A stretch of DNA of 64,000 bases, taken from positions 1,054,001 to 1,118,000 of the forward strand of contig NZ_RBKS01000001.1 in NCBI RefSeq assembly GCF_003634555.1. Reading direction: 5' to 3'. The notes beneath the pieces were generated by a model. It ran no database searches. It was not told the origin of the DNA and saw only the letters and a list, made by a program, of their open reading frames with translations. Positions 56,320 to 63,338 of this stretch are shown piece after piece. Positions within the stretch are counted from its first letter, which is position 1. The number at the start of each line of letters is the position of its first letter. Both the position numbers and the translations under genes were made by a program. Origin of the DNA: Frondihabitans australicus. Lineage in GTDB: Bacteria > Actinomycetota > Actinomycetes > Actinomycetales > Microbacteriaceae.

Positions 56320-56886
56320 TCAGCCCTCCGGGTGGTCGACGCCGGGCAGCCAGGTCTGGCCGGGCGAGCCCCAGCTGTTCTTCCTGATCGTCTTGGCGAC
56401 GGCCTTCGAGTAGGGGTGCTCGAGGCGGTCTGCGTAGAGCACGCCGTCGAGGTGGTCGTATTCGTGCTGGAAGATGCGCGCCAGCCAGCCGTGCGCTTCG
56501 ATCTCGAACGGGTTTCGGTCGAGGTCGAGAGCGCGGAGGATCACCCCCTCGGCGCGTCGCAGCGGGAATCTCTCGCCCGGGATCGACAGGCAGCCTTCCG
56601 ACTCGTCCTCTTCGTCGAGCGGCTCGATCGACAGGGGAGACTGCCAGAGCACGGGGTTGATCGCCTCACCGCGCCAGACCGTGCCTTCGTCGTCGGTGTA
56701 CGAGTAGACGAACAGCCTCAGCGGAAGCCCGACCTGCGGGCCGGCGAGGCCGACGCCGGGCGCGGCGTCCATCGTCTCGAGCATGTCCGCGACGAGGTCG
56801 CGGAGGGTGTCGTCGAAGTCGGTGACGTCGTGCGCGCGCTCGTGGAGCACGGGCTCGCCGGTGATGGTGATGGGTCGGACGGCCAT
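56320..56886 (-). CDS. def: Peptide deformylase
   Basis: 188-aa metalloenzyme removing the formyl group from nascent proteins. Motif 1 is GVGLAGPQ (44-51), motif 2 EGCLS with metal ligand C99, and motif 3 QHEYDHLDG with H141, E142, H145. An acidic insert (EEDESEG) is common in actinobacterial forms. ATG 56886 is supported by TAGGCT at 6-nt spacing. Confidence 0.95.
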   Translation of the reverse strand: MAVRPITITGEPVLHERAHDVTDFDDTLRDLVADMLETMDAAPGVGLAGPQVGLPLRLFVYSYTDDEGTVWRGEAINPVLWQSPLSIEPLDEEDESEGCLSIPGERFPLRRAEGVILRALDLDRNPFEIEAHGWLARIFQHEYDHLDGVLYADRLEHPYSKAVAKTIRKNSWGSPGQTWLPGVDHPEG

Positions 56887-56892
56887 CCGTCC

Positions 56893-56920
56893 AGCCTAAC
56901 GGCGGGCCTCGGGGTAGCGT
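56893..56920. promoter_or_regulatory. Divergent leaderless promoters of def and the DMT permease
   Basis: On the reverse strand TAGGCT (56898-56893) is 6 nt before ATG 56886. On the forward strand TAGCGT (56915-56920) is 6 nt before GTG 56927. The spacer between the starts is 40 bp. Confidence 0.6.
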
Positions 56921-56926
56921 GTGGGA

Positions 56927-57841
56927 GTGTCTTCGAACCTCAGCGACCTGACCTCCCAGGTCTCTCTGACTCCGTATCAGGCACTCGGGATTCCGATCGC
57001 GGTCGTCGGGGCCCTCTTCCTCTCGACGGGCACACAGCTTCAGAGCCGCGGCGTGGCGAAGATCGAACGGCTTCACGGGCGAGCGACGAAGGGGTTCAAC
57101 GTCCGCCAGCTCCTGCGCCTGGTGGGTCGCCCGTCGTGGGTCATCGGCACGCTGCTGTGCGCCCTCGCCATCGTGTTCCAGCTGACCAGCCTCAGCTTCG
57201 CGCCGCTCATCGTCGTGCAGCCGCTGGGCGCCGTCGCTCTCGTCGTGACGGCCCTGGTGAACTCGCGGGTGTCGCGTCAGCGACTCGATCGCCGCACGAA
57301 GCGCTCGATCGCGTTCTGCGTCGGCGGGGTCGGGCTCTTCGTCACGGTGGCGGCCATCACGGCCACGGAGCCGCCGATCACGACCGGCCAGCTCGTGGCT
57401 GTCCTGATCATCCTCGCCGTCGTGTTCGCGATCTTCCTGGTGGCGTTCACGATGTTCCGGCACAGGATCCGCGCCCTCTTCTACGTGATCGGCGCGGGCT
57501 TCATGTACGGATTCGTCGCCACTCTGGCGAAGATCATCATCAACCGGATCGAGCAGCACGAGTTCGACGTCCTCACCGTCGTCTGCTTCCTGGCCCTGTG
57601 CGTCGTGGGCCTCCTGGGCGGCTACTTCGTCACGAACGCGTACTCGTCCGGACCGCCCGACCTCGTCATCGCGGGGCTCACGGTCGTCGACCCAATGGTC
57701 GCGATCGGCGTGGGGATCCTGGTGCTCGGCGAGGCCGCTCACGCGCCCTGGTGGGCGGCGGTCCTGTTCCTCATCGCGGGCGCCATCGCGGTCTTCGGCG
57801 TGTTCCAGCTGGCGAAATACCATCCTCAGACGAGGGGCTGA
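56927..57841 (+). CDS. DMT family transporter permease
   Basis: 304 aa with about nine membrane helices: LGIPIAVVGALFLSTGTQLQ at the start, VIGTLLCALAIVFQLTSLSF, PLIVVQPLGAVALVVTALVN, and a final AAVLFLIAGAIAVFGVFQLA. A charged loop (RQRLDRRTKRS) follows the fourth helix. It belongs to the EamA/NIPA-like drug or metabolite transporter group; substrate unknown. GTG 56927 is preferred over 56921 because of the -10 spacing. Confidence 0.85.
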   Translation: MSSNLSDLTSQVSLTPYQALGIPIAVVGALFLSTGTQLQSRGVAKIERLHGRATKGFNVRQLLRLVGRPSWVIGTLLCALAIVFQLTSLSFAPLIVVQPLGAVALVVTALVNSRVSRQRLDRRTKRSIAFCVGGVGLFVTVAAITATEPPITTGQLVAVLIILAVVFAIFLVAFTMFRHRIRALFYVIGAGFMYGFVATLAKIIINRIEQHEFDVLTVVCFLALCVVGLLGGYFVTNAYSSGPPDLVIAGLTVVDPMVAIGVGILVLGEAAHAPWWAAVLFLIAGAIAVFGVFQLAKYHPQTRG

Positions 57842-57902
57842 GTTAGCCTGGGCGGGCCAGACATCCCTCCGTGTGCACTGAAACGGTAAGGACACTCTCT
57901 TC

Positions 57903-59165
57903 GTGAGCGACCACCATCCCCGTGACGAGTCCCGTCGTCTCCGCGTCCTGATAGCGGGCGACACGTTCCCGCCCGACGTGAACGGCGCGGCGAACTTCAC
58001 CGAGCGACTCGCCGTCGGCCTCGCCGGCCGCGGCCACGACGTCCACGTCGTCGCACCCGCCGCCACGCGGAAGCACGGCACGTTCCGTGAGGAGCACGGC
58101 GGGGCCACGCTGACCGTGCACCGACTCAACTCCACGCGCTGGCCGCTGCACGACTGGCTCCGCTTCGCCACGCCGTGGATGGTGCAGCACCACACGCGGC
58201 CGATCGTCGACTCGTTCCACCCGGACGTCGTCCACATCCAGGCCCACATCGTCATCGGTCGAGGCCTCACGAAGGTCGCGCGCGATCGCGGAATCCGCGT
58301 CATCGCCACGAATCACTTCATGCCCGACAACCTCGTCGAGCACGCCCCGCCGATGCCGAAGAAGCTGCTCGACTGGATCGCGAAGAGGGCCTGGCAGGAC
58401 GCCGCCAACACCTACCGGCACGTCCAGGCGCTGACGACGCCGACGCGCAAAGCGGCCAACTACCTCGAAGAGGCCACCGGCATGCACGGCGTGTACGCCA
58501 TCTCCTGCGGCATCGACGCCCGCGACTACACGGCGCGGCTCGACCGGCCCCGGCAGAACCGCATCGTGTTCGTCGGTCGCGTCACCGCCGAGAAGAACAT
58601 CGACGTCCTGCTCCGCGCGATGACCAAGCTCTCGCCCGACCTCGACGCCTCGCTGACGGTCGTCGGCGGCGGGGACCTGCTGGGCAAGCTCACCCAGATG
58701 ACCGTCGACCTGGGGCTCGCCGACCGTGTCACGTTCACCGGCTACACCTCCGACGAGGAGCTCCGCCACATCCTGACCGGGGCGACGGTCTTCGCGATGC
58801 CGTCGACCGCCGAGCTGCAGAGCATCGCGAGCCTCGAGGCCATGGCCTCCGGCCTGCCCGTCGTCGCCGCCGACGCCATGGCTCTTCCCCATCTCGTCGA
58901 CCCCGGATCGAACGGCTACCTGTTCACCCCCGGCGACTCCGACGACCTCGCGGCGAAGCTGACGGCGGTGCTGACGCAGAGCGACGACGACTACGTCGCA
59001 ATGCGACGAGCCAGCCTGAAGATGATCGAGCCGCACGACATCAACCGCACTCTCGACACGTTCGAGAAGCTGTATCGTGGTGAGCCGGTGGCAGCCCAAG
59101 CCGCCGACGCCCCGAGCGGTCGCGAGAGCACCGCGGGGGCGCGGGGCGGTAGCTCAGCTGGTTAG
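57903..59165 (+). CDS. Glycosyltransferase, GT4 family
   Basis: 420 aa with two Rossmann-like halves: RVLIAGDTFPPDVNGAANFT at the N-terminus, and in the C-terminal half GRVTAEKNIDVLLRA and the nucleotide-sugar block FAMPSTAELQSIASLEAMA (E-x7-E). It resembles PimB/MgtA-type mannosyl or glucosyl transferases acting on membrane lipids; substrate not determined. The last ~25 residues are Ala/Gly/Ser-rich, and the stop codon TAG (59163-59165) lies inside the D-loop of the tRNA-Met 5' half. A TAGCCT box is at 57844-57849. Confidence 0.87.
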   Translation: MSDHHPRDESRRLRVLIAGDTFPPDVNGAANFTERLAVGLAGRGHDVHVVAPAATRKHGTFREEHGGATLTVHRLNSTRWPLHDWLRFATPWMVQHHTRPIVDSFHPDVVHIQAHIVIGRGLTKVARDRGIRVIATNHFMPDNLVEHAPPMPKKLLDWIAKRAWQDAANTYRHVQALTTPTRKAANYLEEATGMHGVYAISCGIDARDYTARLDRPRQNRIVFVGRVTAEKNIDVLLRAMTKLSPDLDASLTVVGGGDLLGKLTQMTVDLGLADRVTFTGYTSDEELRHILTGATVFAMPSTAELQSIASLEAMASGLPVVAADAMALPHLVDPGSNGYLFTPGDSDDLAAKLTAVLTQSDDDYVAMRRASLKMIEPHDINRTLDTFEKLYRGEPVAAQAADAPSGRESTAGARGGSSAG

Positions 59166-59176
59166 AGCATCGGACT
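59143..59176 (+). pseudogene. tRNA-Met (CAT), 5' half, interrupted at the anticodon
   Basis: 34 nt: acceptor GGGGCGG, TA, the D-arm GCTCAGCTGGTTAGAGC, and the 5' side of the anticodon arm ATCGGACT. The sequence then leaves the tRNA (GATAACATCTC, no pairing to TCGGA). The missing 3' part is found 2.36 kb downstream at 61533-61572; joined, the two make a normal 74-nt tRNA with anticodon CAT. The host gene is therefore broken here. Confidence 0.85.
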
Positions 59177-59231
59177 GATAACATCTCAATCATCGCCTCA
59201 CATGCGCGTGTTTATGGGGATGTAGCGGGTT

Positions 59232-59307
59232 CGGACCCACTAACGGGACCACTAAGTCCTATTCGGCAACGCGTTACAGGGCCCTCCCCGCAGAGACAGT
59301 GGGTCCG
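59232..59307. repeat. Left-end 10-bp inverted repeat of the islet
   Basis: CGGACCCACT (59232-59241) is the exact reverse complement of AGTGGGTCCG (59298-59307). The first arm continues into GGACCCACTAAC and GGACCACTAAGTCC, a pattern that recurs at the right end of the islet. The arms are possible recombinase or accessory-factor sites. Confidence 0.65.
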
Positions 59308-59338
59308 CCCTAGAATCGGGTGCAACGGATTGCCGCTA

Positions 59339-59413
59339 GGGGCGGTAGCCAAGCTGGTTAAGGCACTGGGCTCATAACCCAAAGATGCGTGGGTTCAAGT
59401 CCCACCCGCCCCA
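59339..59413 (+). tRNA. tRNA (CAT), tRNA-Met-like, carried by the islet
   Basis: 75 nt. Acceptor GGGGCGG pairs fully with CCGCCCC, with discriminator A. The D-arm is GCC...GGC (3 bp), the anticodon arm is CTGGG-CTCATAA-CCCAA with anticodon CAT at 59373-59375, and the T-arm is GTGGGTTCAAGTCCCAC. CCA is not encoded. CAT reads Met (or AUA-Ile if lysidine-modified). It differs from the broken host tRNA in the D-arm and anticodon stem. It probably replaces the disrupted tRNA-Met. Confidence 0.88.
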
Positions 59414-59433
59414 CTCGTAAACAAGGGACGTCG

Positions 59434-60474
59434 ATGGCTCAGAACATCACTGAAAACGATCTAGTCATTCAGTCGAGCGACATGGCTCTCGTGAATATTT
59501 CGACATTGGCGGCATCGGGAGCTCTGGACCTGAGTCCCCGATTTCAACGGCGCAATCGCTGGGACCGCGAGCGTCAGAGCCAACTCATCGAATCGTTCCT
59601 GACAAACGTTCCCGTTCCTCCCGTGTATCTGGCCGAAGAATCACGTGGCACATTTGCCGTGATCGACGGCAAGCAGCGATTGACGGCGATCACGGAGTAC
59701 TTCGACAATGTGTATCCCATCACCGATCTACAACTCCGCGGTGAGCTGGAGGGGACCTACTTTCGAGACTTGCCTCTGGAGGTTTCAGCATCCTTGAGCA
59801 TGCGGCCTCTTCGTGCTGTTACAGTTCTGCGCCAGACTCCGGACTGGGTCAAGCATCAGGTCTTCATTCGCTTGAACCGCGGGGGGCAACCTCTCAATGC
59901 TCAAGAAATTCGCAACGTGGCATTCGCTGGCCAGCTCAACGACTCAATCATTGAAGCTTCGGCCGACCCATTTCTCCAACGCCAGTTAAAAATCACGTCG
60001 CCGAATTCACCCTCATATGCCGACATGACGGACGTAGAATTTGTAGTTCGATTCTTCGCTGTCGGCGAGTCTTGGAGTCGATTTGGTGGCAGCATGCGGG
60101 ATGCCATGGACGATTTTATGGCCAAGCATTTCAAGGCGGGTCGGACTGAGGTGTCCGCCCTTATAGAGCGATTCAAGAGAGCGCTCAGGTACTGCGAAGC
60201 CATCTGGGGAGATCGAGCCTTTCAGCGGTTCGATCGCGGCCAATGGCGAGACCAACTAATCGGAGGAATGTACGACGCCCAAATGGTTGCGGTCGACCAG
60301 TTGCCGGATTTCATATTGGAACACGTCGTCAACAATTCTTCAAACGCCATCTCGCACACGCAGCGTCTTTTTACCCACGAGGACTTTGATCAAGCAGTTC
60401 GCGTTGCAACAAACACGCCAAGCCGTGTCCAACTGAGAGTCAATCGCGTCGTCGAGACACTTAGGGCAATTTAG
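59434..60474 (+). CDS. DUF262 (GmrSD-N/ParB-like nucleotide-sensing) protein
   Basis: 346 aa. DUF262 signatures are PRFQRRNRWD (35-44), the ParB-like DGKQRLTAI (78-86) and FIRLNRGGQPLNAQEIRNV (144-162). The C-terminal part is helical; there is no HNH/DUF1524 nuclease, so it equals GmrS-type N-terminal function alone. DUF262 domains use or sense NTPs and drive effector nucleases in type IV restriction systems. AAGGGA precedes ATG 59434. The gene is 20 bp after the islet tRNA and 3 bp before a HEPN gene. Lower GC and different codon use mark it as acquired. Confidence 0.88.
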   Translation: MAQNITENDLVIQSSDMALVNISTLAASGALDLSPRFQRRNRWDRERQSQLIESFLTNVPVPPVYLAEESRGTFAVIDGKQRLTAITEYFDNVYPITDLQLRGELEGTYFRDLPLEVSASLSMRPLRAVTVLRQTPDWVKHQVFIRLNRGGQPLNAQEIRNVAFAGQLNDSIIEASADPFLQRQLKITSPNSPSYADMTDVEFVVRFFAVGESWSRFGGSMRDAMDDFMAKHFKAGRTEVSALIERFKRALRYCEAIWGDRAFQRFDRGQWRDQLIGGMYDAQMVAVDQLPDFILEHVVNNSSNAISHTQRLFTHEDFDQAVRVATNTPSRVQLRVNRVVETLRAI

Positions 60475-60477
60475 CTT

Positions 60478-61374
60478 GTGTCCTCAGTCGACAAATTCAT
60501 TAGAGGCCTGGACGAGGTTGACGAAGCACTCGACTTCTCATTGAGGCCGCCCTTGGGCACTCCCACGAGTGTAATTGCCGGCTTGCACCGGTCCACTGCC
60601 GTGGGTGTTCTCGTGCTCCTCGAAGAGTTCTTGCGCGATAGGGCGGCAGAATGGAGTCACTTTCTCACGTCGGCCCGGATTAATCCGAGCCAATTGCCCG
60701 GTGGAGCCGTGTCTTACCAGGACCGTATGGTTGAGGCCTTGCCTGGCGCATACAGGCGAACAGCAGTGGTAAATCGAAGCATTCTCGCTCAGGGGTTCTC
60801 GAAGACGGTGGCGTCTCTCGCCGGCAATTCGCTCGAGTCGCACGAGATTCTATTCGACTGGAGTGGTTCAAACATCGACGCGGCCGATGTCGAATCAATA
60901 TTGAAATTGGTCGGCATTGGTAAGGCTTGGGATCAAATGACCGTCTTCTGGAAAATTCTTGACAGGACGGCCCCGAATCAAAGTGCTCGAAACTTGCTAA
61001 ATGAAGTGACCTCGTCCCGGCACCGAGCAGCCCATGCCCTCAACCCGGCCCTGGCTCAAACCACCCTGCTAGCTCTGAGCCGGAACGCTCGACTTACCGC
61101 GATTCTCATTGATGCTCTTGTATCGACTGCCTTGGTCAAGCTGGCTCGGGGCGATGTCCCTGGAAATGCCATCAGCAACTCCATCCGGATTCGCAGGATC
61201 GAGAGAGACAGCTCACGCTGGTCGGAGTACGGCCCCAAGGCCACCCGGGCGTTCAGACGCCACCCGGACTTGCAGACAGCGTTGACTGAGGCCGCAGGAC
61301 GCGCCAAGGCTCGAGACGAATTCGTCGTCGCGGTCGACGGTGGCGAAATAAAGGACTGGCGCTCTCTCATCTGA
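60478..61374 (+). CDS. HEPN-domain protein, putative RNase effector
   Basis: 298 aa starting at GTG 60478. The HEPN catalytic signature R-x4-H is present as R181-HRAA-H186 in SSRHRAAHALN, within a mostly helical protein. This pattern fits the RiboL-PSP or MAE_28990/MAE_18760-type HEPN families, which are predicted metal-independent RNases and are reported next to DUF262 proteins. It is 3 bp downstream of the DUF262 gene, hence one operon. Inferred role: an RNA-cutting effector held or triggered by its partner, for defence or as a toxin. No membrane segment. Confidence 0.75.
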   Translation: MSSVDKFIRGLDEVDEALDFSLRPPLGTPTSVIAGLHRSTAVGVLVLLEEFLRDRAAEWSHFLTSARINPSQLPGGAVSYQDRMVEALPGAYRRTAVVNRSILAQGFSKTVASLAGNSLESHEILFDWSGSNIDAADVESILKLVGIGKAWDQMTVFWKILDRTAPNQSARNLLNEVTSSRHRAAHALNPALAQTTLLALSRNARLTAILIDALVSTALVKLARGDVPGNAISNSIRIRRIERDSSRWSEYGPKATRAFRRHPDLQTALTEAAGRAKARDEFVVAVDGGEIKDWRSLI

Positions 61375-61417
61375 CCGTGCTTCGAGAGTGGGTGTCGAGT
61401 GTGGATCTTGGCAACGT

Positions 61418-61450
61418 GGACCCACTAACTAGACCCACTAAGTTCTATGG
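61418..61450 (+). repeat. Right-end copy of the islet terminal motif
   Basis: GGACCCACTAAC at 61418-61429 followed by GACCCACTAAGTTCTATGG aligns with 59233 onward (GGACCCACTAAC, then GACC-ACTAAGTCCTAT) with few differences. It is a direct repeat of the left-end motif, about 2.18 kb apart. Confidence 0.75.
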
Positions 61451-61532
61451 AGGTTTGATGCGCGACTCCAGTCGGCCCTTCGATGCCGGTCAATTGCCCG
61501 CATGGCATTTCCGATCTCGCTATCAAACCCCT
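61451..61532 (+). other. Right terminus of the islet, non-coding
   Basis: 82 bp between the terminal repeat and the tRNA 3' half. No ORF or tRNA-like fold was seen. It ends TATCAAACCCCT, which forms the half-site matched by GATA at the left end. Confidence 0.5.
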
Positions 61533-61572
61533 CATAATCCGTCGGTCACGGGTTCAAGTCCCGTCCGCCCTA
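61533..61572 (+). pseudogene. tRNA-Met (CAT), 3' half, displaced
   Basis: CATAATCCG, variable loop GGTC, T-arm ACGGGTTCAAGTCCCGT, acceptor CCGCCCT and discriminator A. With the 5' half at 59143-59176 it makes a complete tRNA: acceptor GGGGCGG/CCGCCCT (one G-T), anticodon stem CGGA/TCCG. Alone it has no 5' side and cannot function. Confidence 0.85.
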
Positions 61573-61891
61573 CGGTATCTTCTGGTTCCGGCGCGCCCGG
61601 CATCACCGGTCTCGTACAGGCCTCGCCATCCGCTGAGGCGGACACGCCGGCACGCCGCGGCTTCGCCGCGAGCCGAGGAACTCAGGAAGTGCCGAGGGAG
61701 TCCCCAGGTCGGGGTGGTTGCGGCCTACGCAGCGAGCCCTCAGACTGGATGGACAGCACTCGTCGTGGAGTGACCGACCATCCGCTCACCACCAGCAGAG
61801 CCCGCGACGACCGCACCCCCGATCCTGAGCCCCCTCAGATCGTCTCAGACGCCATGGCGTCTGTGATCGTCGCGCGCACCCGAGGCCCGCC
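61573..61891 (+). other. Non-coding stretch between the tRNA 3' half and the MFS gene
   Basis: About 320 bp of high-GC sequence. An open frame crosses it but reads through the tRNA remnant and has no homology-like blocks, so I do not call it. GCCGCGGCTTCGCCGCG near 61656 is a short hairpin that might end the former tRNA transcript. An 18-bp palindrome lies close to the MFS start. Nothing else is seen. Confidence 0.5.
61846..61863. promoter_or_regulatory. Perfect 18-bp palindrome before the MFS gene
   Basis: CAGACGCCATGGCGTCTG is fully self-complementary and ends 28 bp before ATG 61892. This is a usual place and size for a repressor operator of an exporter gene. No regulator gene is adjacent. 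Confidence 0.55.
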
Positions 61892-63301
61892 ATGACCACA
61901 GAAAGCATCGCCACCGTCCGCCGTCCGTCGACGCCCCGCGCCGCCGACCGTGCTCCCCGCACCGCGTCGATCCCGCAGCACGCTCTCACCGCGCGCGCCG
62001 TGATCGGCATCGCCGTGCTCGCGCTCTCCTGCTTCTTCGCCATCACCACCGAGCTCATGCCCGTCGGCCTCCTCGGCCAGATGAGCTCGTCGCTGCACGT
62101 GTCGGAGTCGACGATGGGCGTCGTCGTGACCGTCTACGCACTCGCCGTCGCCCTGCTCGCGCTGCCTTTGACGTGGGCCACCGCGCGGTTCCCGCGACGC
62201 ACCGTCCTCGTCGCGACTCTCGTCGGCTACGCCGCGTCCAACCTCATGGTGGCGCTCGCACCGTCGTTCGCGATGGTCTGCGCGGGGCGCGTCGTGGGCG
62301 GTGTCGCTCACGCCCTCTTCTTCTCCGTCGCATCGGCCTACGCCACGAGGATCGTTCCGCCGAGACTCGCCGGACGGGCGATCGCGTTCGTGTACTCCGG
62401 GTCGTCGCTCGGATTCGTGGTCGGAGTGCCCGTGGCCACGACCGTCGGCGACCACCTCGGATGGCGTCTGGCAGTCGGGGCGGTCGCGGCGGCCGCGGCG
62501 GTGCTGGCGATCGTGGCGCGGCTCCTGCTGCCTCAGGTCAAGGGTGAGGCCAGCCCTCACCTGGGCTCGCCTCGCTCGTGGGCCCGTACCGGGCTCGTCT
62601 CGGTCGTGACGGCCGACCTCCTCCTCTTCGCCGGGCACTACGTCGTCTACACGTACGTCGGGCCGTACCTCGAAGGTGCCGGGCTGGCGGCGGACGCCGT
62701 CGGCGGCGCCCTCCTCGTCCTCGGCGGGGCCGGCACCGTCGGGCTCTTGCTCGCCGGGTCGTTCGTCGACCGGGCACCGCGGCAGACCCTGATCGCGGCC
62801 GTCGCCGTCATGGCCGCCGCGATCCTCGCGCTGCCGTTCGTGCACGGTTCGCTGGTCGGCACGTTCGTGGTCGCAGGAGTCTGGATGGCCGCGAACGGCA
62901 CGACCGGCACCCTCTTCATGGCAGCGGCGATCAGGACAGGAGGCGTCAGCCCCGACATCGCCGGCGCCCTCGTGAACGGCGCGTCGAACGTCGGGATCGC
63001 CGGGGGAGCCCTCATCGGCGCACAGGTCTACGGGTCCGCGGGCCTTGCGGCCCTGCCGTTCGCCGCCGCTGGCGTGCTGGTGGCCGGCCTCGCCGTCGTC
63101 GTCATCGCCCGTCGAGGATTCCCGCGTCACGGTCATGTGCAGGCGACGCTCTCGACGTCGTCGATCTCGACGATCACGAGCTCGCTGCACGCGGTGACGT
63201 CGTCGATCCGCGTCGTCACGTCGTCCGTGCGTCTTCCCACGGCGGCTGTCCGCCTGACGACCGCCTCGATCCGCACCACTCGCGCCACCCCGGGGTCCTA
63301 G
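61892..63301 (+). CDS. MFS transporter, AraJ/sugar-efflux-like
   Basis: 469 aa with twelve predicted helices from about residue 32 to 410. The MFS-A-type loop after helix 2 is ATARFPRRTVL, and AGRVVGGVAHALFFSVASAYATRIV resembles the AraJ/NepI efflux group. A drug or sugar exporter is likely; substrate unknown. Residues 419-469 are a Ser/Thr-rich cytoplasmic tail with five seven-residue units (TSSLHAV, TSSIRVV, TSSVRLP, TAAVRLT, TASIRTT), not a normal part of the family. A palindrome is just upstream. Confidence 0.86.
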   Translation: MTTESIATVRRPSTPRAADRAPRTASIPQHALTARAVIGIAVLALSCFFAITTELMPVGLLGQMSSSLHVSESTMGVVVTVYALAVALLALPLTWATARFPRRTVLVATLVGYAASNLMVALAPSFAMVCAGRVVGGVAHALFFSVASAYATRIVPPRLAGRAIAFVYSGSSLGFVVGVPVATTVGDHLGWRLAVGAVAAAAAVLAIVARLLLPQVKGEASPHLGSPRSWARTGLVSVVTADLLLFAGHYVVYTYVGPYLEGAGLAADAVGGALLVLGGAGTVGLLLAGSFVDRAPRQTLIAAVAVMAAAILALPFVHGSLVGTFVVAGVWMAANGTTGTLFMAAAIRTGGVSPDIAGALVNGASNVGIAGGALIGAQVYGSAGLAALPFAAAGVLVAGLAVVVIARRGFPRHGHVQATLSTSSISTITSSLHAVTSSIRVVTSSVRLPTAAVRLTTASIRTTRATPGS

Positions 63302-63338
63302 ATCGGCGACGGTCGTCGCGGAACCCCTCCGTGTACCC

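Larger units (their letters stand above)
59177..61532 (+). mobile_element. 2.36-kb integrative islet in tRNA-Met carrying a tRNA and a DUF262/HEPN cassette
   Basis: The islet separates the two halves of a tRNA-Met gene exactly 5' of the anticodon. Its protein-coding part has clearly lower GC than the host (31 of 60 bases on the line at 60421). Contents in order are a stem-forming left end (59232-59307), a full tRNA with anticodon CAT, a DUF262 gene, a HEPN gene, and a right-end copy of the left-end motif (61418-61450). Joining its two ends would create TATCA-N6-TGATA, a recombinase-like site. No integrase gene is inside, so mobility needs help from elsewhere or has been lost. Confidence 0.75.

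Noticed and set aside
59143-59181. tRNA-Ile (GAT) at the left junction
   Set aside because: The loop reads CTGATAA, but the following bases do not pair with TCGGA and there is no T-arm in the right place. The GAT comes from the islet end, not from a working tRNA.
59302-59312. GTCCGCCCTA as a tRNA 3' end remnant at the left junction
   Set aside because: It matches the tRNA 3' end for 10 nt, but it has no T-arm before it and is better explained as part of the 10-bp inverted repeat with 59232-59241.
59143-61572. Group I intron in the anticodon loop of tRNA-Met
   Set aside because: Group I introns do sit in tRNA anticodon loops, but the insert is 2.36 kb with two protein genes and a tRNA, does not end in G before the 3' exon, and I could not find the P7/P3 core pairing.
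61377-61895. ORF from the islet end through the tRNA 3' half
   Set aside because: It crosses the tRNA remnant and the islet boundary and has no recognisable domain; it is judged spurious.
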